Shown here: positions 8,276 through 16,078 of the stretch, piece after piece | Layout: each line of letters starts with the position of its first letter | Position numbering within the stretch: position 1 is the stretch's first letter | From: Pontibacter lucknowensis | GTDB lineage: Bacteria > Bacteroidota > Bacteroidia > Cytophagales > Hymenobacteraceae | NCBI RefSeq assembly: GCF_900156415.1 | Contig: NZ_FTNM01000003.1 | Location: 248,001 to 312,000, forward strand | Direction: 5' to 3' | DNA: 64,000 bases | Made by a program: the position numbers and the translations under genes | Notes under the pieces: model-generated | What the model was told of the DNA's origin: nothing | Database searches by the model: none | The model's input: only the letters and a program-made list of their open reading frames with translations

Positions 8276-9789
8276 TCTGATTGTTTCTGTTGCATTAGGC
8301 GTTCTTGCATGGCTGCCTCACCTTTCTCGCGTATGGCCAGCACCAGGTCGGTTTTGAACTGGTGGAAGCTCCCCTCCAGACCGGCCGGATAGCTGTGCGG
8401 GTTTAACAAGCGACGAATGCTTTCATGCAGTTTGCTGAGCTCTTCTTCGCGGTGTTTGCGGATGGTTTTCAGGTCGGGTAGTTCCGTTACGAGTTTTCCT
8501 TTGTTCAGCACAGGTATAAGCAGGTCTTTGTAAAGGGTGTCCTCCGGTACTGATTTGCGACGGGTGCTGTCGAGCGGATTCACGATCAGCACTTTTTCAG
8601 GCAGAGGTACCGCTTCGTTGTAAATCATGTCTGCTATAAAGCCTTGCTCGTCATAGTAGCGGCGTACCTGCTGTATACCTGGGTTGGAGGTTTTTTCGAG
8701 TTGCTCCGATAGTTTCAGGCTGTAACTCCATTCCCCATTTTCCTGCTTGAAGGCAGCCAGTTTGTACACCCCGCCCAGCGCCGGCTGGTCGTATGCCGTC
8801 ACCAGTTGCGTACCGATTCCCCACACATTGATCCTGGCGCCTTGCTGTTTCAGACTGTTCACGATGCTTTCATCCAGGTCGTTGCTGGCCACAATATTGG
8901 TATAACCCATACCTGCTTCGTCGAGCAGCTTGCGGGCCTCAATGCTTAGGTAGGTCAGGTCGCCGGAGTCAAGGCGGATGCCGTTGAGTTTAAAGCCAGT
9001 CGGCTCCAGTTTTTTGGCTACCTCAATGGCGTGGCGCACGCCTTCCAGTGTGTTATAGGTATCTACCAGGAACACGGAGTCGTGCGGGAAAGCCTGCCCG
9101 TAAGCTTCAAATGCTTGTTCTTCGCTTTCAAAAGCCTGCACCCAGCTGTGAGCATGCGTGCCTCGCACTGGTATGTCGAAGAGTTTGCCGGCCAGCAGGT
9201 TAGAGGTTGCATCTATACCTCCCACATAAGCAGCCCGGGTAGCTGCCAATGAACCGTCTATACCCTGGGCGCGTCGCATACCGAATTCAATCACAGTGTC
9301 GCCCTTGGCAGCGTCCTTTATGCGGGCTGCTTTGGTGGCGATCAGGGTCTGGAAGTTCACGATCGTCAGCAGGGGCGTCTCCACCAGCTGCGCCTGCAGC
9401 AAAGGTCCACGCACCCGGATCAATGGCTCGCTCGGGAACACAACGGTGCCTTCCGGTATGGCATCCACGTCGCAGGTAAAGCGCAGGTCACGCAGATAGT
9501 CCAGGAAAGCCTGCTCGAACAACGGTTCGCCCTGACTGCCTTGCAGGCTGCCCAAGTAGGCCAGGTCCTCATCTGTGAACTGCAACTGCTGCAGGTACTC
9601 CACCGCATGCGCCAGTCCTGCTGCCACGGTATACCCCCCTTTGAAGGGTGACTTACGGAAATAGAGATGGAATACGGCTTCACGCTCTGCTATACCCTCT
9701 TTCCAGTAGCCGTAAGCCATTGTGAGTTGATATAAATCGGTCAGAAGCGAAAGGGAGCTGCGGTAGAGTTGCTGGAGGGTATTGTTCAT
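8272..9789 (-). CDS. pncB: Nicotinate phosphoribosyltransferase
   Basis: Converts nicotinate and PRPP to nicotinate mononucleotide, the first step of the Preiss-Handler route to NAD. The protein has 505 residues from the ATG at 9789; an upstream in-frame ATG at 9837 would add an unlikely hydrophobic leader. Landmarks are LTDLYQLTMAYGYW at the N-terminus, FGMRRAQG, the GTHAHSWVQAF active-site segment, the PRPP/phosphate site IRLDSGDLTYLS, and IVASNDLDE followed by INVWGIGTQLVT. No other NAD gene is next to it. It is cytoplasmic, with a standard length for the longer bacterial form. Confidence 0.93.
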   Translation of the reverse strand: MNNTLQQLYRSSLSLLTDLYQLTMAYGYWKEGIAEREAVFHLYFRKSPFKGGYTVAAGLAHAVEYLQQLQFTDEDLAYLGSLQGSQGEPLFEQAFLDYLRDLRFTCDVDAIPEGTVVFPSEPLIRVRGPLLQAQLVETPLLTIVNFQTLIATKAARIKDAAKGDTVIEFGMRRAQGIDGSLAATRAAYVGGIDATSNLLAGKLFDIPVRGTHAHSWVQAFESEEQAFEAYGQAFPHDSVFLVDTYNTLEGVRHAIEVAKKLEPTGFKLNGIRLDSGDLTYLSIEARKLLDEAGMGYTNIVASNDLDESIVNSLKQQGARINVWGIGTQLVTAYDQPALGGVYKLAAFKQENGEWSYSLKLSEQLEKTSNPGIQQVRRYYDEQGFIADMIYNEAVPLPEKVLIVNPLDSTRRKSVPEDTLYKDLLIPVLNKGKLVTELPDLKTIRKHREEELSKLHESIRRLLNPHSYPAGLEGSFHQFKTDLVLAIREKGEAAMQERLMQQKQSD

Positions 9790-9987
9790 GTTTGCTTGTA
9801 ATAAGATAGTCAGTAGAAAGAACGAAAGCGGACACAATTGGATGTGGTGCCTATGTGCTGCGAGTACTTCTTTCCTTCAGCCTGGGGAATGAAGAAATTG
9901 CTCAACCTAAGTACCGGGTCATTCTTTACCTGTTTTGTTGAATGCCCGAATTTAAAGGATGACATCAGATTTAGCTATATTTAAGGC

Positions 9988-11055
9988 ATGATAAAGCGAC
10001 AGTTTATACCTTTTAGCGAAGTAAAAGATAAAAAAGCCATCATTGTGGATAGCATGCACCCCAACGGACTGGTGCTGTCGCACTGGCGGGGCGCTCCCAC
10101 ACCGGCTGAAGTGCGCGACGATACCAGCGCTGCCATGGTGCTGCACGCCCTGCGGCTCAACCTGACCGGTCTGGAACTGCCCTATGTCACGGCCAACCAT
10201 TTCGACATCGACGGATTTGTGGGTGTATGGAGTCTGCTGAATCCGGAGCTGGCGCTGGAAAACGAGGAATTGCTGCGCCTGATGGCCCACATCGGCGACT
10301 TCCGCGAACTCGACCTGAACCACCCGTTGGCAGGGGAGGCGCTGAAACTGGTCTGCTGGCTCAATACCCGGGAGCGCGACATGTTCTATGCTCCTTTTGC
10401 TGCCGACGAGTCTGAAGAAAAGGAAGCAAAACGCTGTGTGGATAAGTTCAGGTATTTTCTGCGTGAGTTCGGCCGTGTGCTCCAGGATCCTGATTGGGAA
10501 AAGCCGGTGTGGGAAGAGGAGGTGGCGGACGTGCTGCTTGGCTACCGCGACATGTACAAACCCGACACCAAACTACAGCGCTACCCCGACTTGGGCCTGA
10601 TCGTGATCGACACCCAGCGTCCGGTGCATTATTATGCCCTCTTCAGCCGCACCATTGGATTTGACATCGTGCTGAGCTGCTACGAAGGCAACCGCTACGA
10701 ACTGGAGTACAAGTATACCACCTGGGTTGATTTCGCCACCAGGCCCACACTCCCTCGCATAAGCTTGAAGCCACTAGCCGAGCAACTGAATGCCCTGGAA
10801 ACCTCCGACTATACCTGGACGGCCGACAATTTAACAGAAACCGGACCGCTGCTGCGCCTCGAAGGGAAGGACCTCTCGCGTACAGAACGCTACGATCATC
10901 CAACCACCCGCGAGATTTACACCTCGTCTATACCTGCCAGTCAAGTGCAGCAAGTGGTGGTGGATTATTTCCGGGAGAAGTACGCAGGTATAGCCCCGAA
11001 GCACTACTGGGCCTGGGAGGAGGTAAAAGGGCTGAACAGTGAGATCGGTAGATAG
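9988..11055 (+). CDS. Conserved protein, DUF6687-like
   Basis: A 355-residue soluble protein without signal or membrane segments. The conserved-looking blocks are KKAIIVDSMHPNGLVLSHWRGAPTP, EVRDDTSAAMVLHAL and VTANHFDIDGFVGVWSLLNPELAL. I recall this as the DUF6687 pattern, and no biochemical role is known to me. The Asp/His-rich NHFDIDG and DSMHPNG motifs could bind metal, in the manner of DHH-type phosphoesterases (speculative). It stands alone between divergent pncB and a 420-bp spacer. Confidence 0.75.
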   Translation: MIKRQFIPFSEVKDKKAIIVDSMHPNGLVLSHWRGAPTPAEVRDDTSAAMVLHALRLNLTGLELPYVTANHFDIDGFVGVWSLLNPELALENEELLRLMAHIGDFRELDLNHPLAGEALKLVCWLNTRERDMFYAPFAADESEEKEAKRCVDKFRYFLREFGRVLQDPDWEKPVWEEEVADVLLGYRDMYKPDTKLQRYPDLGLIVIDTQRPVHYYALFSRTIGFDIVLSCYEGNRYELEYKYTTWVDFATRPTLPRISLKPLAEQLNALETSDYTWTADNLTETGPLLRLEGKDLSRTERYDHPTTREIYTSSIPASQVQQVVVDYFREKYAGIAPKHYWAWEEVKGLNSEIGR

Positions 11056-11214
11056 TGTAGGAGCTATGCTCAGAGTTTGTTTCCTGGATCCGTTTCATAC
11101 ATTTTTTGTTATCCTAAAAGGATCGTGTTAAAGAGGGGGCTTACCCCCTCAAATAGCAGCAGCTCAACCTCCCGGGCTAGGGACCAATGTCGTTAACCTA
11201 AGGAATTGCTCTTC

Positions 11215-11230
11215 CGGATTGATCAATCCG
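11215..11230. promoter_or_regulatory. Perfect 16-bp palindrome CGGATTGATCAATCCG
   Basis: A perfect dyad with 8-bp arms about 180 bp before the promoter-like element of the universal stress gene. Its core TTGATCAA contains both FNR/CRP-type half-sites (TTGAT, ATCAA), but without the usual 4-bp spacing, so a classical FNR site is not claimed. Confidence 0.4.
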
Positions 11231-11411
11231 AATCGGCTTTAAGACTGTCCCTTTGAGAGGACAGTGCTGATTAATAGGAAACCCCTGCAGTGGCTTTATG
11301 GAGAACATTTGGCTGGTTTCAAAAAGAACCCTCATTGGAGGTATAATGGGGTGATAGGGATTTTGCCGGAGGTGATGGAGGTCATTTTTATTATCGGGAT
11401 TAAAGCACATT

Positions 11412-11444
11412 TTTGCTTCGATACGTATACATAGTAAATCTTTG
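11412..11444 (+). promoter_or_regulatory. Putative promoter of the universal stress gene
   Basis: TTTG at 11412-11415 and AATCTTTG at 11437-11444 (7 of 8 to TAnnTTTG) are separated by 21 bp, the Bacteroidota sigma-ABfr arrangement. The predicted start near 11450 leaves a leader of about 25 bases before ATG 11476. Confidence 0.45.
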
Positions 11445-11475
11445 ATATAGATGCCTTGCGCAACCACCAGACACC

Positions 11476-12324
11476 ATGAAAAAAATCCTTTGTCCAACCG
11501 ACTTTTCTAAAACAGCTGCCAAAGCCCTGGATTACGCTGTACTGATCGCCCGCCAGTCCGGAGGCCACCTAACCCTACTGCATGTTGTACACCTACCGAT
11601 TGTCGATACTTCTGAAACCGCCCTGGTGGCCAGCGAACTGCTGGGTGAGCAGATGCGGGATGCCGAAGAAAGACTGGTGAACCTCTGCCGTGAAATAGAG
11701 GAACGCCACGGGGCGAACCGGGGCGGGGGATTCACCTGCGACTACATCTTGAAGGAAGCGCTTCTCACCGATATAACAGAGCACCTCACCAAAACCAGCG
11801 GCTACGACCTGATTGTGATGGGCACGACAGGCGGCGGCAATGCCCTGGAAGAACTGCTGATCGGCAGCAACGCCGAAGCGGTAATGGAGCAGGTGAAATG
11901 CCCGGTGCTTTCCATACCTTCTACCTCAGAGTATCCGCGCATCAATAAGATCGTTTATGCCTCTGACTATGCGCAGGATGATATTGCCACTTTGCGTGAA
12001 GTGCTGGATTTTGCCAGTATGTTCGGGGCCAGCGTAGATGTGGTGCATGTAAATAAAGAAGGGCGCACGAGCAGCGATAAAAAAGGACGTTTTGTGCAGG
12101 AGATGGAAGCGGCATTCCCGGGCGCACCAATCCATTTTGAAGAAGTGGTGAGCAAGCACCGTGCTGACGGTATAAAAGAGTACTACGACGCTTCCGGAGC
12201 CGACATGGTAGCGGTGCTGCGGCGTGAAAAAGGTTTTCTGCGGGAGCTCTTCTCACAAAGCCTGGCCGAGAAAATGACCTACCAGGCAGAAGTGCCGCTA
12301 CTGGTGCTAAAAGGCAGGCGATAG
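11476..12324 (+). CDS. Tandem-domain universal stress protein
   Basis: A 282-residue cytoplasmic protein made of two UspA-like domains (about 1-147 and 150-282). The first domain begins MKKILCPTDFSKTAAKALDYA and keeps the nucleotide-binding signature VMGTTGGGNALEELLIGSNAE (G-2x-G-9x-G pattern). The second starts INKIVYASDYAQDDIATL, but its equivalent region (VLRREKGFLRELFSQS) lacks the glycine loop, so only the first domain is likely to bind ATP. Two-domain Usp proteins are common in Bacteroidota and are induced by stress or growth arrest. It has its own promoter-like element and ends at a strong terminator. Confidence 0.88.
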   Translation: MKKILCPTDFSKTAAKALDYAVLIARQSGGHLTLLHVVHLPIVDTSETALVASELLGEQMRDAEERLVNLCREIEERHGANRGGGFTCDYILKEALLTDITEHLTKTSGYDLIVMGTTGGGNALEELLIGSNAEAVMEQVKCPVLSIPSTSEYPRINKIVYASDYAQDDIATLREVLDFASMFGASVDVVHVNKEGRTSSDKKGRFVQEMEAAFPGAPIHFEEVVSKHRADGIKEYYDASGADMVAVLRREKGFLRELFSQSLAEKMTYQAEVPLLVLKGRR

Positions 12325-12342
12325 GTATAGAACAGAACAGCC

Positions 12343-12386
12343 ATAAAAAATGCGGCAGTTTTCTCAATAGCTGCCGCATTTTTTAT
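12343..12386. terminator. Bidirectional intrinsic terminator
   Basis: A near-perfect stem built from AAAAAATGCGGCAG and CTGCCGCATTTTTT around a 12-base loop. It separates the convergent universal stress and lipoprotein genes and has an A-run and a T-run suited to both directions. Confidence 0.88.
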
Positions 12387-12403
12387 GTTCTGAAGTCAGT
12401 TTA

Positions 12404-12802
12404 TTATTTGTCTCCAAGCCCTGTTTCCATGCGCACGGCACTTTCATCAAATACGTAAGCCAGGTCGGCGCTGCAGGTTTCGCAATTGTAGCGGTCAAAG
12501 GCCTCCACGGCACGTGGCAGCGTCAGGTTGCGGAAAGTACTCGCGCAGCTCACCAGTACCGGGCAGTCATGCTTCTGGTGAAACAGGTCATCCGTTGGGT
12601 CCATACAAATGTAGACGCGCTTTTTCTCCACCCCCTTAAAGGAGTAGTTTTCAGGCTTTGGTCGGGGAGTCCGCTGTGTCGTGTCAGCAACTGCAGTTGT
12701 CTCCTGTGTTTCGGTTTGTTCTGTTTGTGCGTTGTCAGGCGACTGGCAGGCAGCCAATGAGATGAGCAGGCCAAACATACCTGCCAGGGTCTTTTTAAAC
12801 AT
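12404..12802 (-). CDS. Lipoprotein with Cys-rich C-terminal module
   Basis: A 132-residue predicted lipoprotein starting MFKKTLAGMFGLL with lipobox SLAAC; an upstream ATG at 12835 would give a poor leader, so 12802 is chosen. A Gln/Thr/Glu linker leads to a module of about 65 residues: RVYICMDPTDDLFHQKHDCPVL, VSCASTFRNLT, RYNCETCSADL. The same spacing of Cys and His occurs at the C-terminus of the neighbouring nuclease lipoprotein (RQVYLCDSSG, YHYSKDCSVLKRC, KTCSPK). This is a small module seen in many Bacteroidota exported proteins, and may be metal-binding or disulfide-stabilised. Function unknown; 44 bp separate the two genes. Confidence 0.75.
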   Translation of the reverse strand: MFKKTLAGMFGLLISLAACQSPDNAQTEQTETQETTAVADTTQRTPRPKPENYSFKGVEKKRVYICMDPTDDLFHQKHDCPVLVSCASTFRNLTLPRAVEAFDRYNCETCSADLAYVFDESAVRMETGLGDK

Positions 12803-12846
12803 ATAAGTGATGTGTTGAATAGAATGCGAAACCAAAATAGGAGGAA

Positions 12847-13683
12847 TTATTTAGGGCTGCAAGTTTTATCGGCCCGTCGGTTGTGCTGGCGGATCGCCTC
12901 GGCTTCTGTCACTGTCAGCACCTGCTCTTTGCAACGCTTCAGAACGGAGCAGTCCTTGCTATAGTGATACACAGCCGAGCCGGAGCTGTCGCAAAGGTAT
13001 ACCTGTCGTTTGGTGGCCCCGGCGGGTATAGCGGCTTTGCTGTTGTCTACAGGCTCGGGTTTCTGCTTGCGGAAATCCCAGGGGGCTACCGGATTAGGGT
13101 CTTGCCAGAGGCCTCTTTTAAAGCGTCGGGCATCGGCCTCCAGGTTGGCCAATGTTTTGTCTTTGGAATAGGCGGTATAGTGCCAGGCAAAACCTTCGCG
13201 CACCAGTTCCTCATTCAGGTTGCGGCCATCAGGCAGTATGATCGTGCCCACGGTGCGGCCATAGCGGTCTTTGTTGTGCTCAATCAGGCGCACGTTTTTA
13301 CCGAAGGCCAGGTCGGAGGCAAATTGCTTCGCTCGCTGTCCGTAAGCCTGGTTCTTCTCAGGTGTATCAACTCCCAGTAAACGTACCGTGATGGTCTGCC
13401 CGTTACGCAGCAGCTCAAAGGTATCACCGTCTTTTACACCGACTACACGGTCACCAGGTATAGCAGGTGTTTCGTCATCAGGCGTGGCCCTGGTGTTGTC
13501 AGGTGGAACCACAACCGGCCTCTCCGGTTCATCGGATTGGGTCGTAGAGGTGGGCTCCACAGGATGCTCAATGGCCCCACGGCGCTGGCGGAATTCTTCG
13601 CGTGCTTTTTCGTTGTCCTGCTTGCAGCCGGGGGCAGCCAGCAGACTGGTGAGTGAGAGCAGGTATAAGATGAGCTTGTTCAT
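12847..13683 (-). CDS. Thermonuclease-family (SNase) lipoprotein
   Basis: A 278-residue exported nuclease. It starts with a hydrophobic leader and a lipobox ending APGC, then a Pro/Thr-rich linker (to about residue 75). The SNase domain (about 78-205) shows VKDGDTFELL, VRLLGVDTPEKNQAYGQRAK (catalytic Arg and the Asp/Glu region), NKDRYGRTVGTIIL (second catalytic Arg) and LNEELVREGFAWHY. Such enzymes cut DNA and RNA with calcium. A C-terminal Cys-rich module (VYLCDSSG, KDCSVLKRC) is shared with the next gene downstream. The two are probably cotranscribed and surface- or periplasm-located. Confidence 0.88.
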   Translation of the reverse strand: MNKLILYLLSLTSLLAAPGCKQDNEKAREEFRQRRGAIEHPVEPTSTTQSDEPERPVVVPPDNTRATPDDETPAIPGDRVVGVKDGDTFELLRNGQTITVRLLGVDTPEKNQAYGQRAKQFASDLAFGKNVRLIEHNKDRYGRTVGTIILPDGRNLNEELVREGFAWHYTAYSKDKTLANLEADARRFKRGLWQDPNPVAPWDFRKQKPEPVDNSKAAIPAGATKRQVYLCDSSGSAVYHYSKDCSVLKRCKEQVLTVTEAEAIRQHNRRADKTCSPK

Positions 13684-13751
13684 GGGGCAAAGGTGCTGCT
13701 ATTCTCCTTTTACCGCAAACAGAAGTATTTGTTTTTATTGCCTGCGGCTGC

Positions 13752-13780
13752 AAAAAAAGCTGCCTCCTGTCAGAAGCAGC
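13752..13780 (-). terminator. Intrinsic terminator after the TPR kinase
   Basis: On the minus strand GCTGCTTC pairs with GAGGCAGC (one G-U wobble) and is followed by seven T residues. It lies 27 bp past the kinase stop codon. Confidence 0.7.
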
Positions 13781-13806
13781 CTGCACGAAGTTTTCCTATA
13801 AAAGCA

Positions 13807-15855
13807 CTAGGCTAATTGCAGCTGTTCGGCTGTTTTTTCTTCCGTCTCCTCTGGGCTAGGTGGCGTGTTGATTTCGTCTTCGTCTTCCTCTGCTTTCACA
13901 GTGTGGGGTAGGGTAAACAGGAAAGTACTGCCCTTGCCCGGCATACTTTCTACCCAGATCGAGCCGCCATTGTGCTCCACAAAGTCTTTGCATAGCGCCA
14001 GGCCCAATCCGCTCCCTTTTTCGTTAGCGGTGCCCCGGCTGGAGTAGCTGCTGCCTCCAAACAGTTTCTTCTGCACTTCCTGTGTAATGCCTATACCGGT
14101 GTCTTTCACCGATACCAGCACGAAGTCATTTTTCAGCTTCGCAGTAAGTGTCACGGTATCACCGGCCTTACAGAACTTGATGCCATTGGAGATCAGGTTT
14201 CGCAGCACCAGGCGAACCATTTCCTTGTCGGCGCAGCCTGTCAGGTTGGGATCGATCTTGTTTTCCAGCACAATATCTTTGCTGCTGGCGACTGGCTGTA
14301 ACAAGCGGATGTTCTCGTCCGCCAACTCCCGCAAAGGCAGTGGCTTGGGATCAGCCTCGAAGCCCTCCATCTGTGCCCTGGCCCAATCAAAAAGATTGTC
14401 AAGCATCCACAGCACATTTTGCTGCCCCTTTACCAAGCTGTTGAAAAGCCCCTCCTGCTTATCGGCGGGAACTTTGCCCATGGCCATTACATGCAGCAGT
14501 CCCTTGAGCGCCACCAGCGGGCCACGCAGGTCGTGCGCGATTACGGAAAAGAGTTTGTCTTTGATGGTGTTAAGCTGGGTGAGTTTTTCCTTCTGAATAT
14601 TGAGCTGCTGGGCCTGCTCCGTCAGGGCTTTCTGATGCTGGTTCAGTGCCTCGTTCTTATGCATGATCAGCTCATTCTTTTGAGTGAGCAGTTTGTTGAT
14701 GCGACTCTGGTGCTGCCTTCCCCTGAAGAACACATAGGCCATGGCGCATACCAACAGCAGCAGGGCAACAGTGAAGTACTGCACGATGCTGCGCTGTTCC
14801 AGCTTGCGCAGGTTCAGCTCCTGCTCTGCCCGCAGGAGCAGGTTTTCCTTGTCCTTCTGGGCTGTTTCGTATTTCACGCGTTCCTGTGCGATGCGGTCTG
14901 CCGCCCGTTCGTTGTGCAGGCTATCGTTATAAGCCATGTGCAACGTCAGGTAATGGTGTGCCATCTCGTAATTGCCCATGGCTGCGTATATGCGGTCCAG
15001 AATGGCTGCGTTCTCCTTCAGCACATACTTGCCCTCGTAGGCTTTGGCAAGCTCCATGCTGGCTAAGGCGTTGTCGAGTGCTTTCTCGTATTTACCTGCC
15101 TTGAGATACGATTCGGCCTTGCCCCGCAACACATACACCTCGTCGTGCGGACTACCCAGGTTATTGGCGATCTGGTGCGCCTTGTTGAAATAGGTGAGAG
15201 CCGTCTGGTAATCGTTCTTGCCATTGTAGGCTTCCCCGATATTGATCAGCGAAATCAGAATTCCCTGCTTATCGTCCAGGCCTTCCTGAATCGGGAGTGC
15301 TTCGCGGTAATAGACCAGCGCCAGGTCATACTTTCCCTGGTCCAGGTATACGCCGCCTATATTGCTCAGGGCACTGCTCATGCGCAGTGTGTCCTGTGCC
15401 GTGGTGGCAAGTGAGAGTGACTTTTTGTAGAGCGGAAGCGCTTCTTTGTGGTTGTGCTGGTCGGCATACACGTTGCCGATGTTGTTATAGCTGGCACTCA
15501 GGTCAGAGGGGTCACCCAACTTCTCGCGGATGCGAAGCGCCATGTAATAAAACTGAACAGCCTTGTCGATATCGCCGAGCAGGTAGTGGCCTGAGCCGGT
15601 TTCATTATAGGCCTGTGCCAGCAGTTTGTCATCGCCTGCCTTCTGGGCCAGTGCTACTGCTTTGTTGCCATAGGAAATGGTGGTTTTCGGGTTGATGCTT
15701 TTGTGCACCTTGCTCAGTTCGCAGTACAGCTCTATCTTCCGGGTCACATCTTCAGTCTGGTCCAATTCAGTTTTCAGATCCTGTATCAGGATCTTTTGCT
15801 GTGGCTGCGTAAGACTTATAAGTAGGAATAGACGAGTCAGGAATAGTAGAAGCAT
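13807..15855 (-). CDS. Exported-sensor TPR histidine kinase
   Basis: A 682-residue kinase. A signal peptide (first 18 residues) is followed by about seven tetratricopeptide repeats (about residues 25-320; for example YNNIGNVYADQHNHKEALPLYKKSL). These sit in the periplasm, and one membrane helix (YFTVALLLLVCAMAYVFF, near 365) leads to a coiled coil. The HisKA motif is KLFSVIAHDLRGPLVALKG, and the ATPase domain has LRNLISNGIKFC, VKDTGIGI and GSGLGLALCKDFVEHNGG. The end is an acidic tail (EEDEDEINTPPSPEETEE). This architecture is frequent in Bacteroidota; the ligand is unknown. No response regulator gene is adjacent, so it is an orphan kinase here. Confidence 0.9.
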   Translation of the reverse strand: MLLLFLTRLFLLISLTQPQQKILIQDLKTELDQTEDVTRKIELYCELSKVHKSINPKTTISYGNKAVALAQKAGDDKLLAQAYNETGSGHYLLGDIDKAVQFYYMALRIREKLGDPSDLSASYNNIGNVYADQHNHKEALPLYKKSLSLATTAQDTLRMSSALSNIGGVYLDQGKYDLALVYYREALPIQEGLDDKQGILISLINIGEAYNGKNDYQTALTYFNKAHQIANNLGSPHDEVYVLRGKAESYLKAGKYEKALDNALASMELAKAYEGKYVLKENAAILDRIYAAMGNYEMAHHYLTLHMAYNDSLHNERAADRIAQERVKYETAQKDKENLLLRAEQELNLRKLEQRSIVQYFTVALLLLVCAMAYVFFRGRQHQSRINKLLTQKNELIMHKNEALNQHQKALTEQAQQLNIQKEKLTQLNTIKDKLFSVIAHDLRGPLVALKGLLHVMAMGKVPADKQEGLFNSLVKGQQNVLWMLDNLFDWARAQMEGFEADPKPLPLRELADENIRLLQPVASSKDIVLENKIDPNLTGCADKEMVRLVLRNLISNGIKFCKAGDTVTLTAKLKNDFVLVSVKDTGIGITQEVQKKLFGGSSYSSRGTANEKGSGLGLALCKDFVEHNGGSIWVESMPGKGSTFLFTLPHTVKAEEDEDEINTPPSPEETEEKTAEQLQLA

Positions 15856-16078
15856 AGGTACCTCTCTACAGTTACAATTACCGTAATAAATTCAGTATTA
15901 GTGAGCAATATAAGGATTTAATGTTTACAAATGCTAATCTGAATCCGGGAATATAAAGGCACTTTAGAAAAATGCAATTAGCTTTTAAACGAAGTGCTGC
16001 TACTCGCCACAGGAGGGTGCAACTGCCTGTTTCAGGCAATTGTAATCCTATGTTATGAAAAGCTGCTGAAAAGCAAAA

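Larger units (their letters stand above)
11056..11475. other. 420 bp spacer upstream of the universal stress gene
   Basis: No gene. It holds a GC-rich hairpin at 11133-11150 (GAGGGGG-ctta-CCCCCTC, possible weak terminator for the upstream gene), a 16-bp palindrome at 11215-11230, a short dyad ACTGTCC / GGACAGT near 11245-11267, and a promoter-like element at 11412-11444. The unusually long leader suggests regulated expression of the downstream stress gene. Confidence 0.5.

Noticed and set aside
11133..11150. GAGGGGG / CCCCCTC hairpin as a terminator of the 9988-11055 gene
   Set aside because: Stem is strong, but no T-run follows on the plus strand; kept only as a note in the spacer description.
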